This document shows, piece by piece, positions 1 through 9,362 of a stretch of DNA of 58,664 nucleotides (positions are counted from its first letter, which is position 1; each line of letters begins with the position of its first letter). The position numbers and the translations under genes are program-made. Source of the stretch: Alphaproteobacteria bacterium (GTDB lineage: Bacteria; Pseudomonadota; Alphaproteobacteria; Rhizobiales; Aestuariivirgaceae). The notes beneath the pieces were generated by a model. The model worked only from the letters and a program-made list of their open reading frames with translations. It did no database searches and had not been told where the DNA came from. The DNA lies in the NCBI GenBank assembly GCA_024640405.1, contig JAHEFB010000028.1, forward strand, positions 1 to 58,664. The letters are read 5' to 3'.

Positions 1-34
1 GCGCAGGTCTTCGGAATATGGTCGGGTCATCCAT
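1..34 (-). CDS. 5' end of an unidentified gene, cut by the window edge
   Basis: Only the first eleven codons are inside the window (MDDPTIFRRPA). On the minus strand a strong GGGAGG ribosome-binding site sits five bases before this ATG, which is why I believe a real gene starts here. The pcaF-like gene lies upstream on the same strand after a gap of about 110 bases, so the two could be co-transcribed. The visible peptide is too short to assign a family. Confidence 0.45.
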   Translation of the reverse strand, partial: MDDPTIFRRPA

Positions 35-147
35 GCTGGCCTCCCTCTCCAGCATGTACCTTGAATCAGAACCCAACTGATTTGGGAATCCAGATTCCGT
101 CAAAAAACAACCTGCTCTAGCGGCTGCCCAGAAGCCCCAGAAACGCT

Positions 148-1353
148 CTAAACCCGCTCGACGGCGCAGGCGATGCCTTGGCCTACGCCTATGCACATGG
201 TGGCAAGTGCGAGCTTGGCGCCGTTTTCGATGAGCTCAAGTGCAGCACTTCCGGCAATGCGGGTGCCGGACATGCCGAGCGGGTGGCCAATGGCAATGGC
301 GCCGCCGTTGGGATTTATGTGCTCGCCATCGTCGGGCAGGCCCAGTTGGCGCAACACGGCAAGGCCCTGCGCGGCAAAGGCCTCATTCAGTTCGACAACG
401 TCAAAATCTGCCGGCTTGACACCCAGGCGCGCGCACAATTTTTGTGTGGCAGGTACCGGACCTATCCCCATGATACGTGGCGCAACGCCTGCGGTAGCAC
501 CGCCCAGAATGCGGGCAATGGGGGTAAGGCCGTGATGTTTGGCAGCGGCTTCCGAGGCGATGATCATGGCTGCTGCGCCGTCGTTGACGCCGGACGCATT
601 GCCTGCCGTTATACTGCCGCCTTCGCGAAACGGCGCTTTGAGTTTGGCAAGCTGTTCAGCCGTGGTTTCGGGACGTGGATGCTCATCCGTGTCCACGACA
701 ATCGCGTCACCGCGCCGCTGTGGAATTGTGACCGGCGTAATCTCTTTCGCCAGCCTGCCCGACTTGAGCGCCCTGCCGGCCTTGGCTTGCGACCGCAGTG
801 CGAAGGCATCCTGGTCTTCGCGCGATATCTGGTAGTCCTCGGCCACGTTTTCCGCCGTCTCGGGCATTGAATCGACACCGTACTGCTGTTTCATCAGCTT
901 ATTGACGAAACGCCAGCCAATGGTGGTGTCGTAAACTTCGGCGTTGCGGGAGTAAGCGGCGGTTGCCTTGGGCATGACGAACGGCGCGCGGCTCATGGAT
1001 TCAACGCCGCCGGCAATGCAGATATCCGCCTCGCCCGCCTTGATGGCGCGCGCCGCCGTCAGCATGGCGTCCATGCCGGACCCGCACAGCCGGTTGATGG
1101 TGGCACCGGGCACGGTATCTGGCAGTCCTGCCAGCAGCAGAGACATGCGGGCGACATTGCGATTGTCCTCGCCTGCCTGATTGGCACAGCCGTAGAGCAC
1201 ATCATCGATTGCAGCCCAGTCAACGGAAGCGTTGCGCTCAATCAGGGCCTTGAGCGGCATGGCACCAAGATCATCAGGGCGCACGCTGGCCAACGCACCG
1301 GCAAACCGGCCTATGGGCGTGCGCACATAGTCACAGATAAATGCCTCTGGCAT
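148..1353 (-). CDS. pcaF: Acetyl-CoA C-acyltransferase, 3-oxoadipyl-CoA thiolase type
   Basis: Thiolase of about 401 residues, the usual family length. It would cleave a 3-oxoacyl-CoA with CoA to give acetyl-CoA and a shortened acyl-CoA. The nucleophilic Cys is near residue 90 in NRLCGSG. The His of GHPLGMSG (about 358) and the second Cys of ATMCIGVGQG (about 388) are both present. The N-terminal part, with YGCANQAGEDNRNVARM, resembles beta-ketoadipyl-CoA thiolases (PcaF/PaaJ) more than short-chain acetoacetyl-CoA thiolases. I chose the ATG at 1353 because the longer start at 1389 would run back into bioY, and MPEAFICDYVRTPIGR is the normal family N-terminus. No other beta-ketoadipate gene is identifiable nearby, so a more general degradative thiolase is possible. 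Confidence 0.85.
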   Translation of the reverse strand: MPEAFICDYVRTPIGRFAGALASVRPDDLGAMPLKALIERNASVDWAAIDDVLYGCANQAGEDNRNVARMSLLLAGLPDTVPGATINRLCGSGMDAMLTAARAIKAGEADICIAGGVESMSRAPFVMPKATAAYSRNAEVYDTTIGWRFVNKLMKQQYGVDSMPETAENVAEDYQISREDQDAFALRSQAKAGRALKSGRLAKEITPVTIPQRRGDAIVVDTDEHPRPETTAEQLAKLKAPFREGGSITAGNASGVNDGAAAMIIASEAAAKHHGLTPIARILGGATAGVAPRIMGIGPVPATQKLCARLGVKPADFDVVELNEAFAAQGLAVLRQLGLPDDGEHINPNGGAIAIGHPLGMSGTRIAGSAALELIENGAKLALATMCIGVGQGIACAVERV

Positions 1354-1361
1354 GCTTTTGT

Positions 1362-1958
1362 CTAACCCTTGCCGGACAACCATTTCCACGCAGCCGGGAA
1401 CACCAGTGCAGCCAGGACAATCTTGACCGCATCGCCGAGCACGAATGGATACAGGCCGAATGTAAGCGCCTTTTCAAAACCTATCAGCTGGCTCAACCAG
1501 GCGACGCCCATGACATAGAGAACCATGGTACCGGCGGTCATCGCCACCACCATGGTCATGAAATTGCGGTCAAACCCGCGTTCAGCCAACCAGCCGGTTA
1601 CACCGGCTGCCAGCACGAACCCGGCCAGATAACCACCGGTGGGCCCTGCCATGTAGGCAAGCCCGATACCCTTTTCCGGGGTGCCGGAGAAGACCGGCAA
1701 TCCCAGTGCGCCTTCAAGCAGGTACAGCGCCACCGTCGCCATGCCGAGGCGCCAGCCGAATGCCGCGCCAATGCCCATCACGGCAAACGGCTGCATGGTC
1801 ATGGGAACCGGCCAGAACGGTACTGCGATCTTGGCGGATACCCACAGCAACAGGGAACCGGCAATTGCCAACATCACCATGCGGGCTGCATTCAGGCGAC
1901 CGTTTTCACCAAGCAAAGTGCCGGCAAGTGTCGGGGAGGTGGCGGAAAGTGCGGACAT
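1362..1958 (-). CDS. bioY: Biotin transporter BioY
   Basis: Integral membrane protein of 198 residues with about six hydrophobic segments, matching the substrate-binding (S) component of biotin ECF transporters. Family landmarks are visible: the FWPVPMTMQPFAV segment near residue 50 and the glycine-rich GPTGGYLAGF near residue 105. In many alphaproteobacteria BioY works alone or with BioM/BioN; no bioMN is present here. The stop lies eight bases before the start of the thiolase gene on the same strand, so the two probably share a transcript. I did not see a BioR-type operator in the 100-base gap to the divergent hydrolase gene. Confidence 0.93.
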   Translation of the reverse strand: MSALSATSPTLAGTLLGENGRLNAARMVMLAIAGSLLLWVSAKIAVPFWPVPMTMQPFAVMGIGAAFGWRLGMATVALYLLEGALGLPVFSGTPEKGIGLAYMAGPTGGYLAGFVLAAGVTGWLAERGFDRNFMTMVVAMTAGTMVLYVMGVAWLSQLIGFEKALTFGLYPFVLGDAVKIVLAALVFPAAWKWLSGKG

Positions 1959-2058
1959 TTCGGATTACCCTTGTCTGGAGTTTGACGGAATTGAATTGCT
2001 GGTTCATGGGTATATTTGCGTTTTGGCTCCGCCGCAACAGGACAAAGGTACAACCGAC

Positions 2059-2982
2059 ATGAGCGAATTGTCTTTTGACAAGCAATTTGACGCGCAACCG
2101 GGCGTGGTGGCGACACTCAGCAGCCGTGTCCGGCGGGTTACCTGCAACAATCCCGGACCCTTCACCTTCAAGGGAACCAACTCCTACATCATCGGAACCG
2201 GCAAAGTCGCCATCATAGACCCCGGCCCGGAAGACGAAGACCATCTCGCAAGTTTGCTGGACGCGGTGAGAGGGGAAACCGTGACCCACATCATTGTCAC
2301 CCACACCCACCGGGATCACTCACCCCTGACCCGAAGGTTGCAACAGGCGACGGGTGCCAAAACCTACGGGTACGGCCCGCATGGGTCCGGGCGCCCCGCC
2401 AAGGCCATCACGTCCGGCGATATTACGCTGGACGCTGCCGGGGACCATGAGTTTCAGCCGGATGTGACGGTAGAGCATGGCGACATTATCGAAGGCATGG
2501 GTTGGTCACTGGAAAGCGTGTTCACACCGGGACATTGTTCCAACCACATGGCATTTGCACTCAATGAGGAACGCACCTTGTTTTGCGGTGACCATGTCAT
2601 GGCATGGTCCACGTCGGTGATCGCTCCGCCGGACGGGCATATGGCCGACTATTTTTCCTCGCTGCGCACCCTTATGGCGCGTGATCGGGACAGGCTCTAT
2701 CTGCCTGGCCACGGACCTGCAAAACAAAACCCGCAGCGGTTTGCCCGGGCGTTTCTCACTCACCGGCAAATGCGTGAAAAAGCAGTGCTGCAGCACATAG
2801 CGGCGGGCGAGCGCACTATCATGGACGTGGTGAAAAAGGTCTATGCCGGAATCAGCCCGAAACTTCACGCCGCAGCAGCACTGTCAACACTGGCCCATGT
2901 GGAACACCTGATTGAACAGAACCTGGTCAGGGCGCACGGAGACCTGTCGCTGGATACTGATTATGAGGCGGTTAGAGCATAG
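2059..2982 (+). CDS. MBL-fold metallo-hydrolase, LACTB2/RNase Z-like
   Basis: Protein of 307 residues with a metallo-beta-lactamase fold. The metal-binding motif HTHRDH is at residues 82-87, followed by the later ligands in TPGHCSNH and CGDHVM, and by LPGHGP. A C-terminal helical/winged region of about 70 residues resembles the LACTB2 group, whose best studied members act on RNA or small esters; the substrate here is unknown. The open frame extends upstream to 1681, but that part is antisense to bioY. The ATG at 2059 has an AAAGG site and begins at the conserved domain. The last two residues and the TAG stop lie inside a palindromic repeat element that starts at 2973, so the native C-terminus may have been altered by insertion. 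Confidence 0.88.
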   Translation: MSELSFDKQFDAQPGVVATLSSRVRRVTCNNPGPFTFKGTNSYIIGTGKVAIIDPGPEDEDHLASLLDAVRGETVTHIIVTHTHRDHSPLTRRLQQATGAKTYGYGPHGSGRPAKAITSGDITLDAAGDHEFQPDVTVEHGDIIEGMGWSLESVFTPGHCSNHMAFALNEERTLFCGDHVMAWSTSVIAPPDGHMADYFSSLRTLMARDRDRLYLPGHGPAKQNPQRFARAFLTHRQMREKAVLQHIAAGERTIMDVVKKVYAGISPKLHAAAALSTLAHVEHLIEQNLVRAHGDLSLDTDYEAVRA

Positions 2983-3066
2983 GACGTTAAATTTGCACCA
3001 TCAATTGTGCCAAGGTTGCGCATTTGATGGTGATTTCCTTATTCTGGAAAACCACCCTTTGCTCTA
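2973..3066. repeat. ~94-bp palindromic repeat element, copy A
   Basis: Imperfect inverted repeat running from TAGAGCATAGGACGT to a matching right end in TTTGCTCTA. The inner arms are ACCATCAA and TTTGATGGT. It is clearly homologous along its length to copy B at 37502-37595. It carries no reading frame of interest and has the size and form of a small non-autonomous element (MITE or palindromic unit). Its left end overlaps the stop codon of the MBL-fold hydrolase gene. Confidence 0.75.
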
Positions 3067-3140
3067 GTTGTGAACTTTCAACAGGTTGTCCATTCGGGCC
3101 TGACCGAGGATCCAATCATATCGAACTGTGGCAACCGCCC

Positions 3141-3170
3141 ATGGATCCCCGGCACGGTGGCCGGGGATGA
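3141..3170. repeat. GGATCCCCGG...CCGGGGATGAC palindromic unit
   Basis: A hairpin with a 7-bp perfect stem (CCCCGGC/GCCGGGG, loop ACGGTG) inside the wording ATGGATCCCCGG...CCGGGGATGAC. The same wording recurs near 58570-58593, so it belongs to a dispersed family of intergenic palindromes common in alphaproteobacteria. It lies downstream of two converging genes (hydrolase and acyl-CoA ligase). It could act as a transcript end, but no T-run follows on either strand. Confidence 0.5.
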
Positions 3171-3237
3171 CACTATTAGAAGTAGGCCGAGCTTGAATTC
3201 CAGGCTTAGAAATCTCCCCGGACAGTAAGATGACGCC

Positions 3238-4875
3238 TCAAGCCGTCGGCAGTACATAGTCCTTGAGCTGGTCCCTCAGTGTCAGCTTGGAAATCTTTCC
3301 GGTGGCCGTATGCGGGATCTCGTCGACAAAAATGACATCGTCGGGCATTGACCATTTTGCCGTCTTGTCCTTCATGTGCTCCAGCACCTGCTCCCGGGTT
3401 ACATCCGCGCCGTTTTTCCTGACAATCACCAGGACCGGGCGTTCATCCCATTTCGGATGCGGCATGCCGATGGCGGCTGCTTCTGCAACACCGGGACACC
3501 CAACAGCGGCGTTTTCAAGATCAATGGATGAGATCCATTCGCCGCCGGACTTGATCACATCCTTCGACCGGTCGGTAATCTGCATATAGCCATATTCATC
3601 CAGAGTTGAAACGTCGCCGGTATCAAACCAGCCCTCCTCATCGAACACTTCCGCCCCGTCGCCCTTGGCGTAACTTTTGGCCACCGCAGGCCCGCGCACC
3701 TTCAGCCGGCCGAACGTGGCACCGTCATGCGGCAGCGAGTTGCCTTCATCGTCGGTGATTTTCATTTCGACGGTGTAGGCCGGCCTGCCCTGTTTGAGCT
3801 TGACCTGCCACCATTCACCGTCACTGAGATGATCGAGGCCGCCCTTGCGGGTACCCAGCGACCCCAACGGGCTCATTTCAGTCATGCCCCAGGCATGGAT
3901 CACCTGTGTTTCATACTTGTCCTCGAACGCCTTCATCATCGATTCCGGGCATGCAGCACCGCCAATGACCACTTTTTGCAGATGCGGCAGCTTCAACTCG
4001 GGGTTTTGTTCAAGGTACTGCAACAGCATCAGCCAGACCGTCGGGACAGCAGCCGTTGCGGTTACTTTCTCGGTATCGAGCAATTCATAGATTGCCTCGC
4101 CGTCCATCCGCGGGCCCGGCATGACCATCTTGGCACCGGCCATCGGCACCGAAAACGCCAGTGACCAGGCATTGGCGTGAAACATCGGAACAACCGGCAT
4201 CCATACGTCCTTGCTCGCCATGCACAACGCATCGCCGCCGCCGCTGGCCATCGCGTGAATTACATTGGAGCGGTGCGAATACATCACACCCTTGGGGTTG
4301 CCGGTGGTGCCGGACGTGTAACACATGCCGCAAGCGGTTTTCTCGTCAAACGACGGCCATGCCATTGCGCGGTCACCTTCGCCGATCAGGTCTTCATAGC
4401 TGATGACATTGTTCAGTGTGGTGGTTTCCGGCATATGTGCGCCATCAGTCATGACGACGAAGCCTTTTACGTTCGGCAGTCTGTCCTGCACGCCTTCAAG
4501 AACGGGTACGAAAGTGAGGTCGAGGAAAATCCACTTGCCTTCGCCGTGATTGATCACATAGGCAAGCTGATCGGCAAACAGGCGCGGGTTCAGCGTGTGA
4601 ACGATGCACCCCAGGCCCATCAAACCGTACCAGGTCTCCAGATGGCGATATCCATTCCATGACATGGTACACACTACATCGCCCAGTTTCAGATCCAGCC
4701 TGGCCTGAGCCGCCGATGCCAATCCGCGCGCGCGATGATCAAGTTCCCGATAAGTCGTGCGGGTGATGTCACCCTCGACCCGCCGGGAAACGATTTCCTG
4801 TTTTCCGTGCCATCTCGAAGCGTGATCAAGAATGGTGTGCACCAGCAAAGGCCAGTCCTGCATCAATCCCTGCAT
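3238..4875 (-). CDS. AMP-forming acyl-CoA ligase, AlkK/DmdB type
   Basis: Adenylate-forming enzyme of 545 residues that activates a carboxylic acid with ATP and CoA. The AMP-binding loop [11 protein letters not shown] is at residues 186-196, the [12 protein letters not shown] segment follows at about 330, and [11 protein letters not shown] and the catalytic Lys of TATGKISKL are near the C-terminus. The N-terminus ([16 protein letters not shown]) resembles medium-chain ligases such as AlkK and the methylmercaptopropionate ligase DmdB. The sequence does not settle chain length or substrate. The ATG at 4875 has a GAGGAA ribosome-binding site seven bases away. An amidase gene starts the same operon 57 bases upstream, so the two may act on one substrate. 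Confidence 0.88.
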   Translation of the reverse strand: MQGLMQDWPLLVHTILDHASRWHGKQEIVSRRVEGDITRTTYRELDHRARGLASAAQARLDLKLGDVVCTMSWNGYRHLETWYGLMGLGCIVHTLNPRLFADQLAYVINHGEGKWIFLDLTFVPVLEGVQDRLPNVKGFVVMTDGAHMPETTTLNNVISYEDLIGEGDRAMAWPSFDEKTACGMCYTSGTTGNPKGVMYSHRSNVIHAMASGGGDALCMASKDVWMPVVPMFHANAWSLAFSVPMAGAKMVMPGPRMDGEAIYELLDTEKVTATAAVPTVWLMLLQYLEQNPELKLPHLQKVVIGGAACPESMMKAFEDKYETQVIHAWGMTEMSPLGSLGTRKGGLDHLSDGEWWQVKLKQGRPAYTVEMKITDDEGNSLPHDGATFGRLKVRGPAVAKSYAKGDGAEVFDEEGWFDTGDVSTLDEYGYMQITDRSKDVIKSGGEWISSIDLENAAVGCPGVAEAAAIGMPHPKWDERPVLVIVRKNGADVTREQVLEHMKDKTAKWSMPDDVIFVDEIPHTATGKISKLTLRDQLKDYVLPTA

Positions 4876-4932
4876 AGGCGTTCCTCACATTTGGTCAGAT
4901 TATTTTTTTATGTTGTTATGAATACTATCGCT

Positions 4933-6351
4933 TTAGCCACGTGGATCAATCGGAAGCCGCTGATGGTGACCCAGAATATCCTGCAGAAGCTTGCCGCCAG
5001 CCAGCACCTGGCCGTCGCAATTGGGCCGCCCGACGATCTGAATGCCAACCGGCAGGTCTTCGGCGGTAAATCCAGCCGGTATGCTCATGGCCGGGGCGCA
5101 GATATTGGTAATCGCATAGACAATGCCCAGCCACTCTATGTAATTGTCGAACTTCGTGCCGTTGCATTGCTCCACATAGCGGTTTTCGACCGGATACGGC
5201 GGTACAATGGTCGCCGGTGACAGCAACAAATCGTATGTTTTGAAGAACTCCAGTCCACGCTGCAGCATGGCGGCACGCTGATGTTCGGCCTTGATCACCT
5301 CATCTGCAGCCAGCGCCAGCCCCTCTTCAATATTCCAGATAACCTCCGGTTTGAGCTTGTCACGGTGGTTTTCCAGCAACGGTTTCATGTTGGTGGCAAA
5401 CGAAATCGCGCGCAGGACGTGAAAACATTCATGCGCTTCCGACAAATCCGGATGAGCCTCCTCGACGGTCACGCCAGCTTCTTCCAGACGCAGCGCAGCC
5501 GCTTCGACGATCTGCACCACTTCCGGATCGACCGGTGTAATCCCGAGATCCCGCGAAAATGCCACCCGTTCGGGTTTCCAGCCCGACCGAGCCTGATCCA
5601 GGAAACTGGTTTCCGTCCGTGGTTTGGAGACAGGATCTCCTGATTCTTCGCCGCACATGGCGTCAAACAGCAGCGCGAGGTCTTCGACATTGCGGGCCAT
5701 CGGGCCTTCAAGACCCAGATTGCCATCCACCTTGCTGCTGCGGGTGGTTGCCACCCGGCCGGGCGATGGCCGCAGGCCGCAAACATTGTTGAATGAGGCA
5801 GGATTGCGCAATGACCCGCCCATGTCGGAGCCATGCGCCACCCATGCCGTGCCGGTGGCAAGAGCGACTGCGGCTCCGCCGGACGATCCGGCTGCCGAGC
5901 GGGCCGTATTCCACGGGTTCAGCGTCGGGCCAAATACGTCATTGAAGGTGTTGGCGCCTGCGCCAAATTCCGGCGTGTTGGATTTGGCGTACACAACCCC
6001 GCCTTCTGCCTCGAGATGGCTGACCAGCACGTCCGATACGTCCGGTATGGAATTCTCGAAAATCAACGATCCATGTGTAGAGCGAACACCTTCAACGTCC
6101 GCCAGATCCTTGATCGGAACCGGCAGACCGGCGAGCCGACCGCGTTCACCGACGGGTTTTTTCAACAGCTCATCAGCGTGGTTTCGAGCCCGGTCGAAGC
6201 ACAGTGTCGGCAGCGCGTTGACTTGTCCGTCTACCCTGGAAATTCTTTGCTCCAGCGCATCGAGCAGGTCATGGGGTGTCACATCACCGTTCTTCAGCAT
6301 ATCGACAATGCCGACCGCAGATTCGCGAATGAGTGGATTTTCGATTGTCAT
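4933..6351 (-). CDS. Amidase signature family hydrolase
   Basis: Protein of 472 residues with a complete Ser-cisSer-Lys triad: Lys about 81 in PVPIKD, cis-Ser about 157 in AGSSGGAAVA, and the nucleophile Ser about 180 in GSDMGGSLRNPA. Such enzymes hydrolyse amide bonds. It is a free-standing amidase rather than GatA, since no gatB or gatC is nearby and the C-terminal half is that of catabolic amidases. I chose the ATG at 6351 over the longer frame (6420) because GGGAG sits eight bases upstream. The gene diverges from the GabT-like gene, with about 130 bases between the starts. The pairing with an acyl-CoA ligase suggests that an amide is opened and the acid activated; the substrate is not known. 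Confidence 0.9.
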   Translation of the reverse strand: MTIENPLIRESAVGIVDMLKNGDVTPHDLLDALEQRISRVDGQVNALPTLCFDRARNHADELLKKPVGERGRLAGLPVPIKDLADVEGVRSTHGSLIFENSIPDVSDVLVSHLEAEGGVVYAKSNTPEFGAGANTFNDVFGPTLNPWNTARSAAGSSGGAAVALATGTAWVAHGSDMGGSLRNPASFNNVCGLRPSPGRVATTRSSKVDGNLGLEGPMARNVEDLALLFDAMCGEESGDPVSKPRTETSFLDQARSGWKPERVAFSRDLGITPVDPEVVQIVEAAALRLEEAGVTVEEAHPDLSEAHECFHVLRAISFATNMKPLLENHRDKLKPEVIWNIEEGLALAADEVIKAEHQRAAMLQRGLEFFKTYDLLLSPATIVPPYPVENRYVEQCNGTKFDNYIEWLGIVYAITNICAPAMSIPAGFTAEDLPVGIQIVGRPNCDGQVLAGGKLLQDILGHHQRLPIDPRG

Positions 6352-6478
6352 GTGAACAACTCCCGTTGCAGGAATATGGCTTGCAGCACTGGACGTATCA
6401 GAGGTAAAGAGGGCAGGCAATGACGAGGTTCAATTGCCGTCTGGCAACACTTCGTCAACTTCAGTGAGGAAATCCACC

Positions 6479-7792
6479 ATGAACGTGAAATCGTCCGCAG
6501 ACCCAAGTGCAAAAACAGTTACCGAGGATTTGCTGGAGCGCCGCTCCAAGGCGATTGCAAGAGGCATCGGCATGGCTGCTCCAGTCATAGCCCAACATGC
6601 CGAAGACAGCGAAATATGGGACGTCGAAGGCAAGCGTTACATCGATTTTGGTGGCGGTATCGCGGTTCTGAACACCGGCCACAGGCATCCTGCCGTCATG
6701 AAACGTGTGCAAGAGCAGATCAACAGTTTCCATCATACCTGTTTCATGGTGATGCCCTATGCACCGTTTATCGAACTGGCGGAAAAGCTCAATGACCTGG
6801 CACCGATTTCCGGGCCGAAGAAGTCAGTATTTCTCACCACCGGCGCTGAAGCTGTTGAAAATTCGATCAAGATCGCGCGGGCTGCAACCGGGCGCAGCGA
6901 TGTTATCGTGTTTAACGGCTCGTTTCACGGCCGGACACTGCTGACCATGGCGATGACCGGCAAGGTTGTTCCCTACAAGACCGGTTTTGGACCGTTTCCC
7001 GGTGGTATCTGGCGGGTACCATTCCCGATCCCCCACAAGGGAATCTCTGTCCAGGACACCATGGATGCGCTGGCATGGCTTATAAAGACCGAAGTCGATC
7101 CAAAGTGTGTGGCGGCGGTTGTGATTGAACCCGTTCAGGGTGAAGGCGGTTTCTACGCAGCACCGAAAGAACTCATGAAAAACCTGCGTGAATTCTGTGA
7201 CGAGCATGGCATTGTACTGATAGCCGACGAGATTCAATCCGGCTTCGGCCGCACCGGAAAATGGTTTGCGATGAACCATTATGACGTCGAACCGGATCTG
7301 GTGACCGTGGCCAAGAGCCTGGCAGGCGGCTTCCCGCTTGCCGGCGTCGTCGGCCGCGCCAAGCTGATGGATGCCCCGGAAGCCGGCGGACTAGGCGGAA
7401 CATATGCAGGCAACCCGATTGCGTGTGCCGCTGCCCTTGGCGTGATAGACGCATTCGAGCAGGACAATCTGCTTGAGCGCGCCGTAAAACAGGGCGAGAC
7501 GATGGTTTCACGCCTCAACGCGATCAAGGCGAAGAAAACCGGCATGCCGATCGGCAATATACGCAATCTGGGCGCAATGGTCGCATTCGAAATCGTCACC
7601 CAACACGGTGGTGACAAACCCGATGCGGCCGGCGCAAAGGCGCTTGCGGCGAAATGTCTCGAGCGCGGCCTCCTGATCCTCACCTGCGGTGTCTGGGGCG
7701 ATACGGTAAGACTGCTTTGCCCACTCACCGCATCGGATGAAATCATCAATGAAGGCCTCGATATTTTAGAGGCGTCCGTAGTCGGTAACTAG
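6479..7792 (+). CDS. gabT: 4-aminobutyrate aminotransferase (class III)
   Basis: Class III PLP aminotransferase of 437 residues. The PLP Lys is at about 279 in TVAKSLAGGFPLAG and the cofactor Asp is in IADEIQSGFGRTG. VVIEPVQGEGGF and TTGAEAVENSIKIAR are typical of GabT, which moves the amino group of 4-aminobutyrate to 2-oxoglutarate and yields succinate semialdehyde. The ATG at 6479 follows a GTGAGGAAA site; the frame remains open 15 codons further upstream without a comparable site. No succinate semialdehyde dehydrogenase is adjacent. A second class III aminotransferase follows 119 bases downstream on the same strand. Confidence 0.9.
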   Translation: MNVKSSADPSAKTVTEDLLERRSKAIARGIGMAAPVIAQHAEDSEIWDVEGKRYIDFGGGIAVLNTGHRHPAVMKRVQEQINSFHHTCFMVMPYAPFIELAEKLNDLAPISGPKKSVFLTTGAEAVENSIKIARAATGRSDVIVFNGSFHGRTLLTMAMTGKVVPYKTGFGPFPGGIWRVPFPIPHKGISVQDTMDALAWLIKTEVDPKCVAAVVIEPVQGEGGFYAAPKELMKNLREFCDEHGIVLIADEIQSGFGRTGKWFAMNHYDVEPDLVTVAKSLAGGFPLAGVVGRAKLMDAPEAGGLGGTYAGNPIACAAALGVIDAFEQDNLLERAVKQGETMVSRLNAIKAKKTGMPIGNIRNLGAMVAFEIVTQHGGDKPDAAGAKALAAKCLERGLLILTCGVWGDTVRLLCPLTASDEIINEGLDILEASVVGN

Positions 7793-7911
7793 GCTCAGTA
7801 AGGGCCAGCAGGAATCCAGGAAGTTGTTCTGGTGTTTTGCAACAGGCCGGTTTCAGGGTTCACGATCGATTCAATCCTGAGCTTTGGGCAGACCAAGAGG
7901 AGAGACAGCAT

Positions 7912-9297
7912 ATGGCACAGCTCAGCAACCTTGCCGTCCGCGATATTGAGACACTTATACACCCCTACACCAACCTTGCCGCCTTCCGCGAAACCGGTCC
8001 GGTCGTCATCGAAGAAGGCAAGGGCATCTACGTCTACGACAGTGACGGGAAGCAATACATTGAAGGCCTCGCCGGGCTCTGGTGCACATCGCTGGGCTAT
8101 GGCAACGAAGAATTGGTGCAAGCAGCGTCCGAGCAGATGCGCAAGTTGCCCTACAGCCATATCTTTGCTGGCAAGTCGCATGACACGGCCATTGAACTGG
8201 CAGAGATGTTGAAAGAAATCGTGCCGTGCGAGACATCAAAAATCCTGTTCGGCTCGTCAGGTTCCGATGCCAACGATATGCAGATCAAGCTTACCTGGTA
8301 TTACAACAATGCCAGAGGCAAGCCTCAGAAGAAGAAGATCATCAGCCGCATCAAGGGCTATCACGGGGTCACGGTTGCATCCGGTTCACTGACAGGGCTG
8401 CCCCCTGTCCATGCGGATTTTGATCTGCCTATCCACAACATCATGCACACCTCCTGCCCGCACTATTACCGGTTCGGCCTCGACGGTGAAACGGAGGACG
8501 AATTCTCAACCCGCATGGCAGCCGATCTGGAAGACATGATCATCCGTGAAGGTCCGGACACCGTTGCAGGCTTTTTTGCGGAACCCATCATGGGCGCGGG
8601 CGGGGTTATCATTCCACCGGAAGCCTACTACGCCAGGATTCAGGGCGTGCTTGAAAAGTACGACGTACGGTATATCGGAGATGAGGTAATTTGCGGGTTT
8701 GGACGAACCGGCAAATGGTTCGGCTGCGAGACCATGGGCATGAAGCCGCATTCAATTTCCATGGCAAAGGCGATCACATCTGCCTATCTGCCCTTGTCCG
8801 CGATAACCATCGAGGAAGACCTCTATCAGGCAATGTTGGCAGAGTCTGAAAAGATCGGCGTGTTCGGCCATGGCTACACCTATACCGCGCACCCGGTTGC
8901 AGCGGCCACTGCAATCAAGACACTTGAGATCTACAAGCGCGACCGTATCATCGAGCACGCAGCAGCCATGACACCGGTGTTTGAACGCCGCTTCAAAGCG
9001 CTCAGCGATCATGAACTGATCGGTGAAGTGCGCGCAAAGGGCCTGGTTGGTGCGGCAGAAATCGTGGAAAACAAGGCCACCAGGGCATCTTTCGACCCGA
9101 AAAAAATGGTTGGTCCGGCGATGATGAATTTTGCCCAGAAACGCGGACTGATGGTTCGATCCATGGTCGATTCAGTCGCCCTGTGCCCGCCGCTGATCAT
9201 CACTGAAAGCGAAATCAACGAAATGTTCGATCGTTATGAAGCTGCGCTGGATGACACCGTTCAGTGGATCAAGAAGGAAGATCTGCGGGCCGCGTGA
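7912..9297 (+). CDS. Omega-amino acid:pyruvate-type aminotransferase (class III)
   Basis: Class III PLP aminotransferase of 461 residues, distinct from the GabT-like protein before it. The PLP Lys is about residue 286 in SMAKAITSAYLPLSA, the Asp is in GDEVICGFGRTGKWFG, and the substrate-loop segment GLAGLWCTSLGYG is near residue 55. This layout is typical of omega-amine and beta-alanine/taurine:pyruvate aminotransferases. The ATG at 7912 has AGGAGA upstream; the frame continues 25 codons further back without a good site. With gabT, the amidase and the acyl-CoA ligase it suggests breakdown of an amide-linked amine or omega-amino acid, an inference from neighbourhood only. Confidence 0.87.
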   Translation: MAQLSNLAVRDIETLIHPYTNLAAFRETGPVVIEEGKGIYVYDSDGKQYIEGLAGLWCTSLGYGNEELVQAASEQMRKLPYSHIFAGKSHDTAIELAEMLKEIVPCETSKILFGSSGSDANDMQIKLTWYYNNARGKPQKKKIISRIKGYHGVTVASGSLTGLPPVHADFDLPIHNIMHTSCPHYYRFGLDGETEDEFSTRMAADLEDMIIREGPDTVAGFFAEPIMGAGGVIIPPEAYYARIQGVLEKYDVRYIGDEVICGFGRTGKWFGCETMGMKPHSISMAKAITSAYLPLSAITIEEDLYQAMLAESEKIGVFGHGYTYTAHPVAAATAIKTLEIYKRDRIIEHAAAMTPVFERRFKALSDHELIGEVRAKGLVGAAEIVENKATRASFDPKKMVGPAMMNFAQKRGLMVRSMVDSVALCPPLIITESEINEMFDRYEAALDDTVQWIKKEDLRAA

Positions 9298-9362
9298 TTA
9301 GGCCGGTTCGGTTTTGATTGAATAAACCAGAATCCAACCAACTGATTGATCCCATGGTTGCT

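Noticed and set aside
1681..2058. N-terminal extension of the MBL-fold hydrolase frame
   Set aside because: It is antisense to bioY, lacks family similarity, and a well placed AAAGG/ATG exists at 2059.
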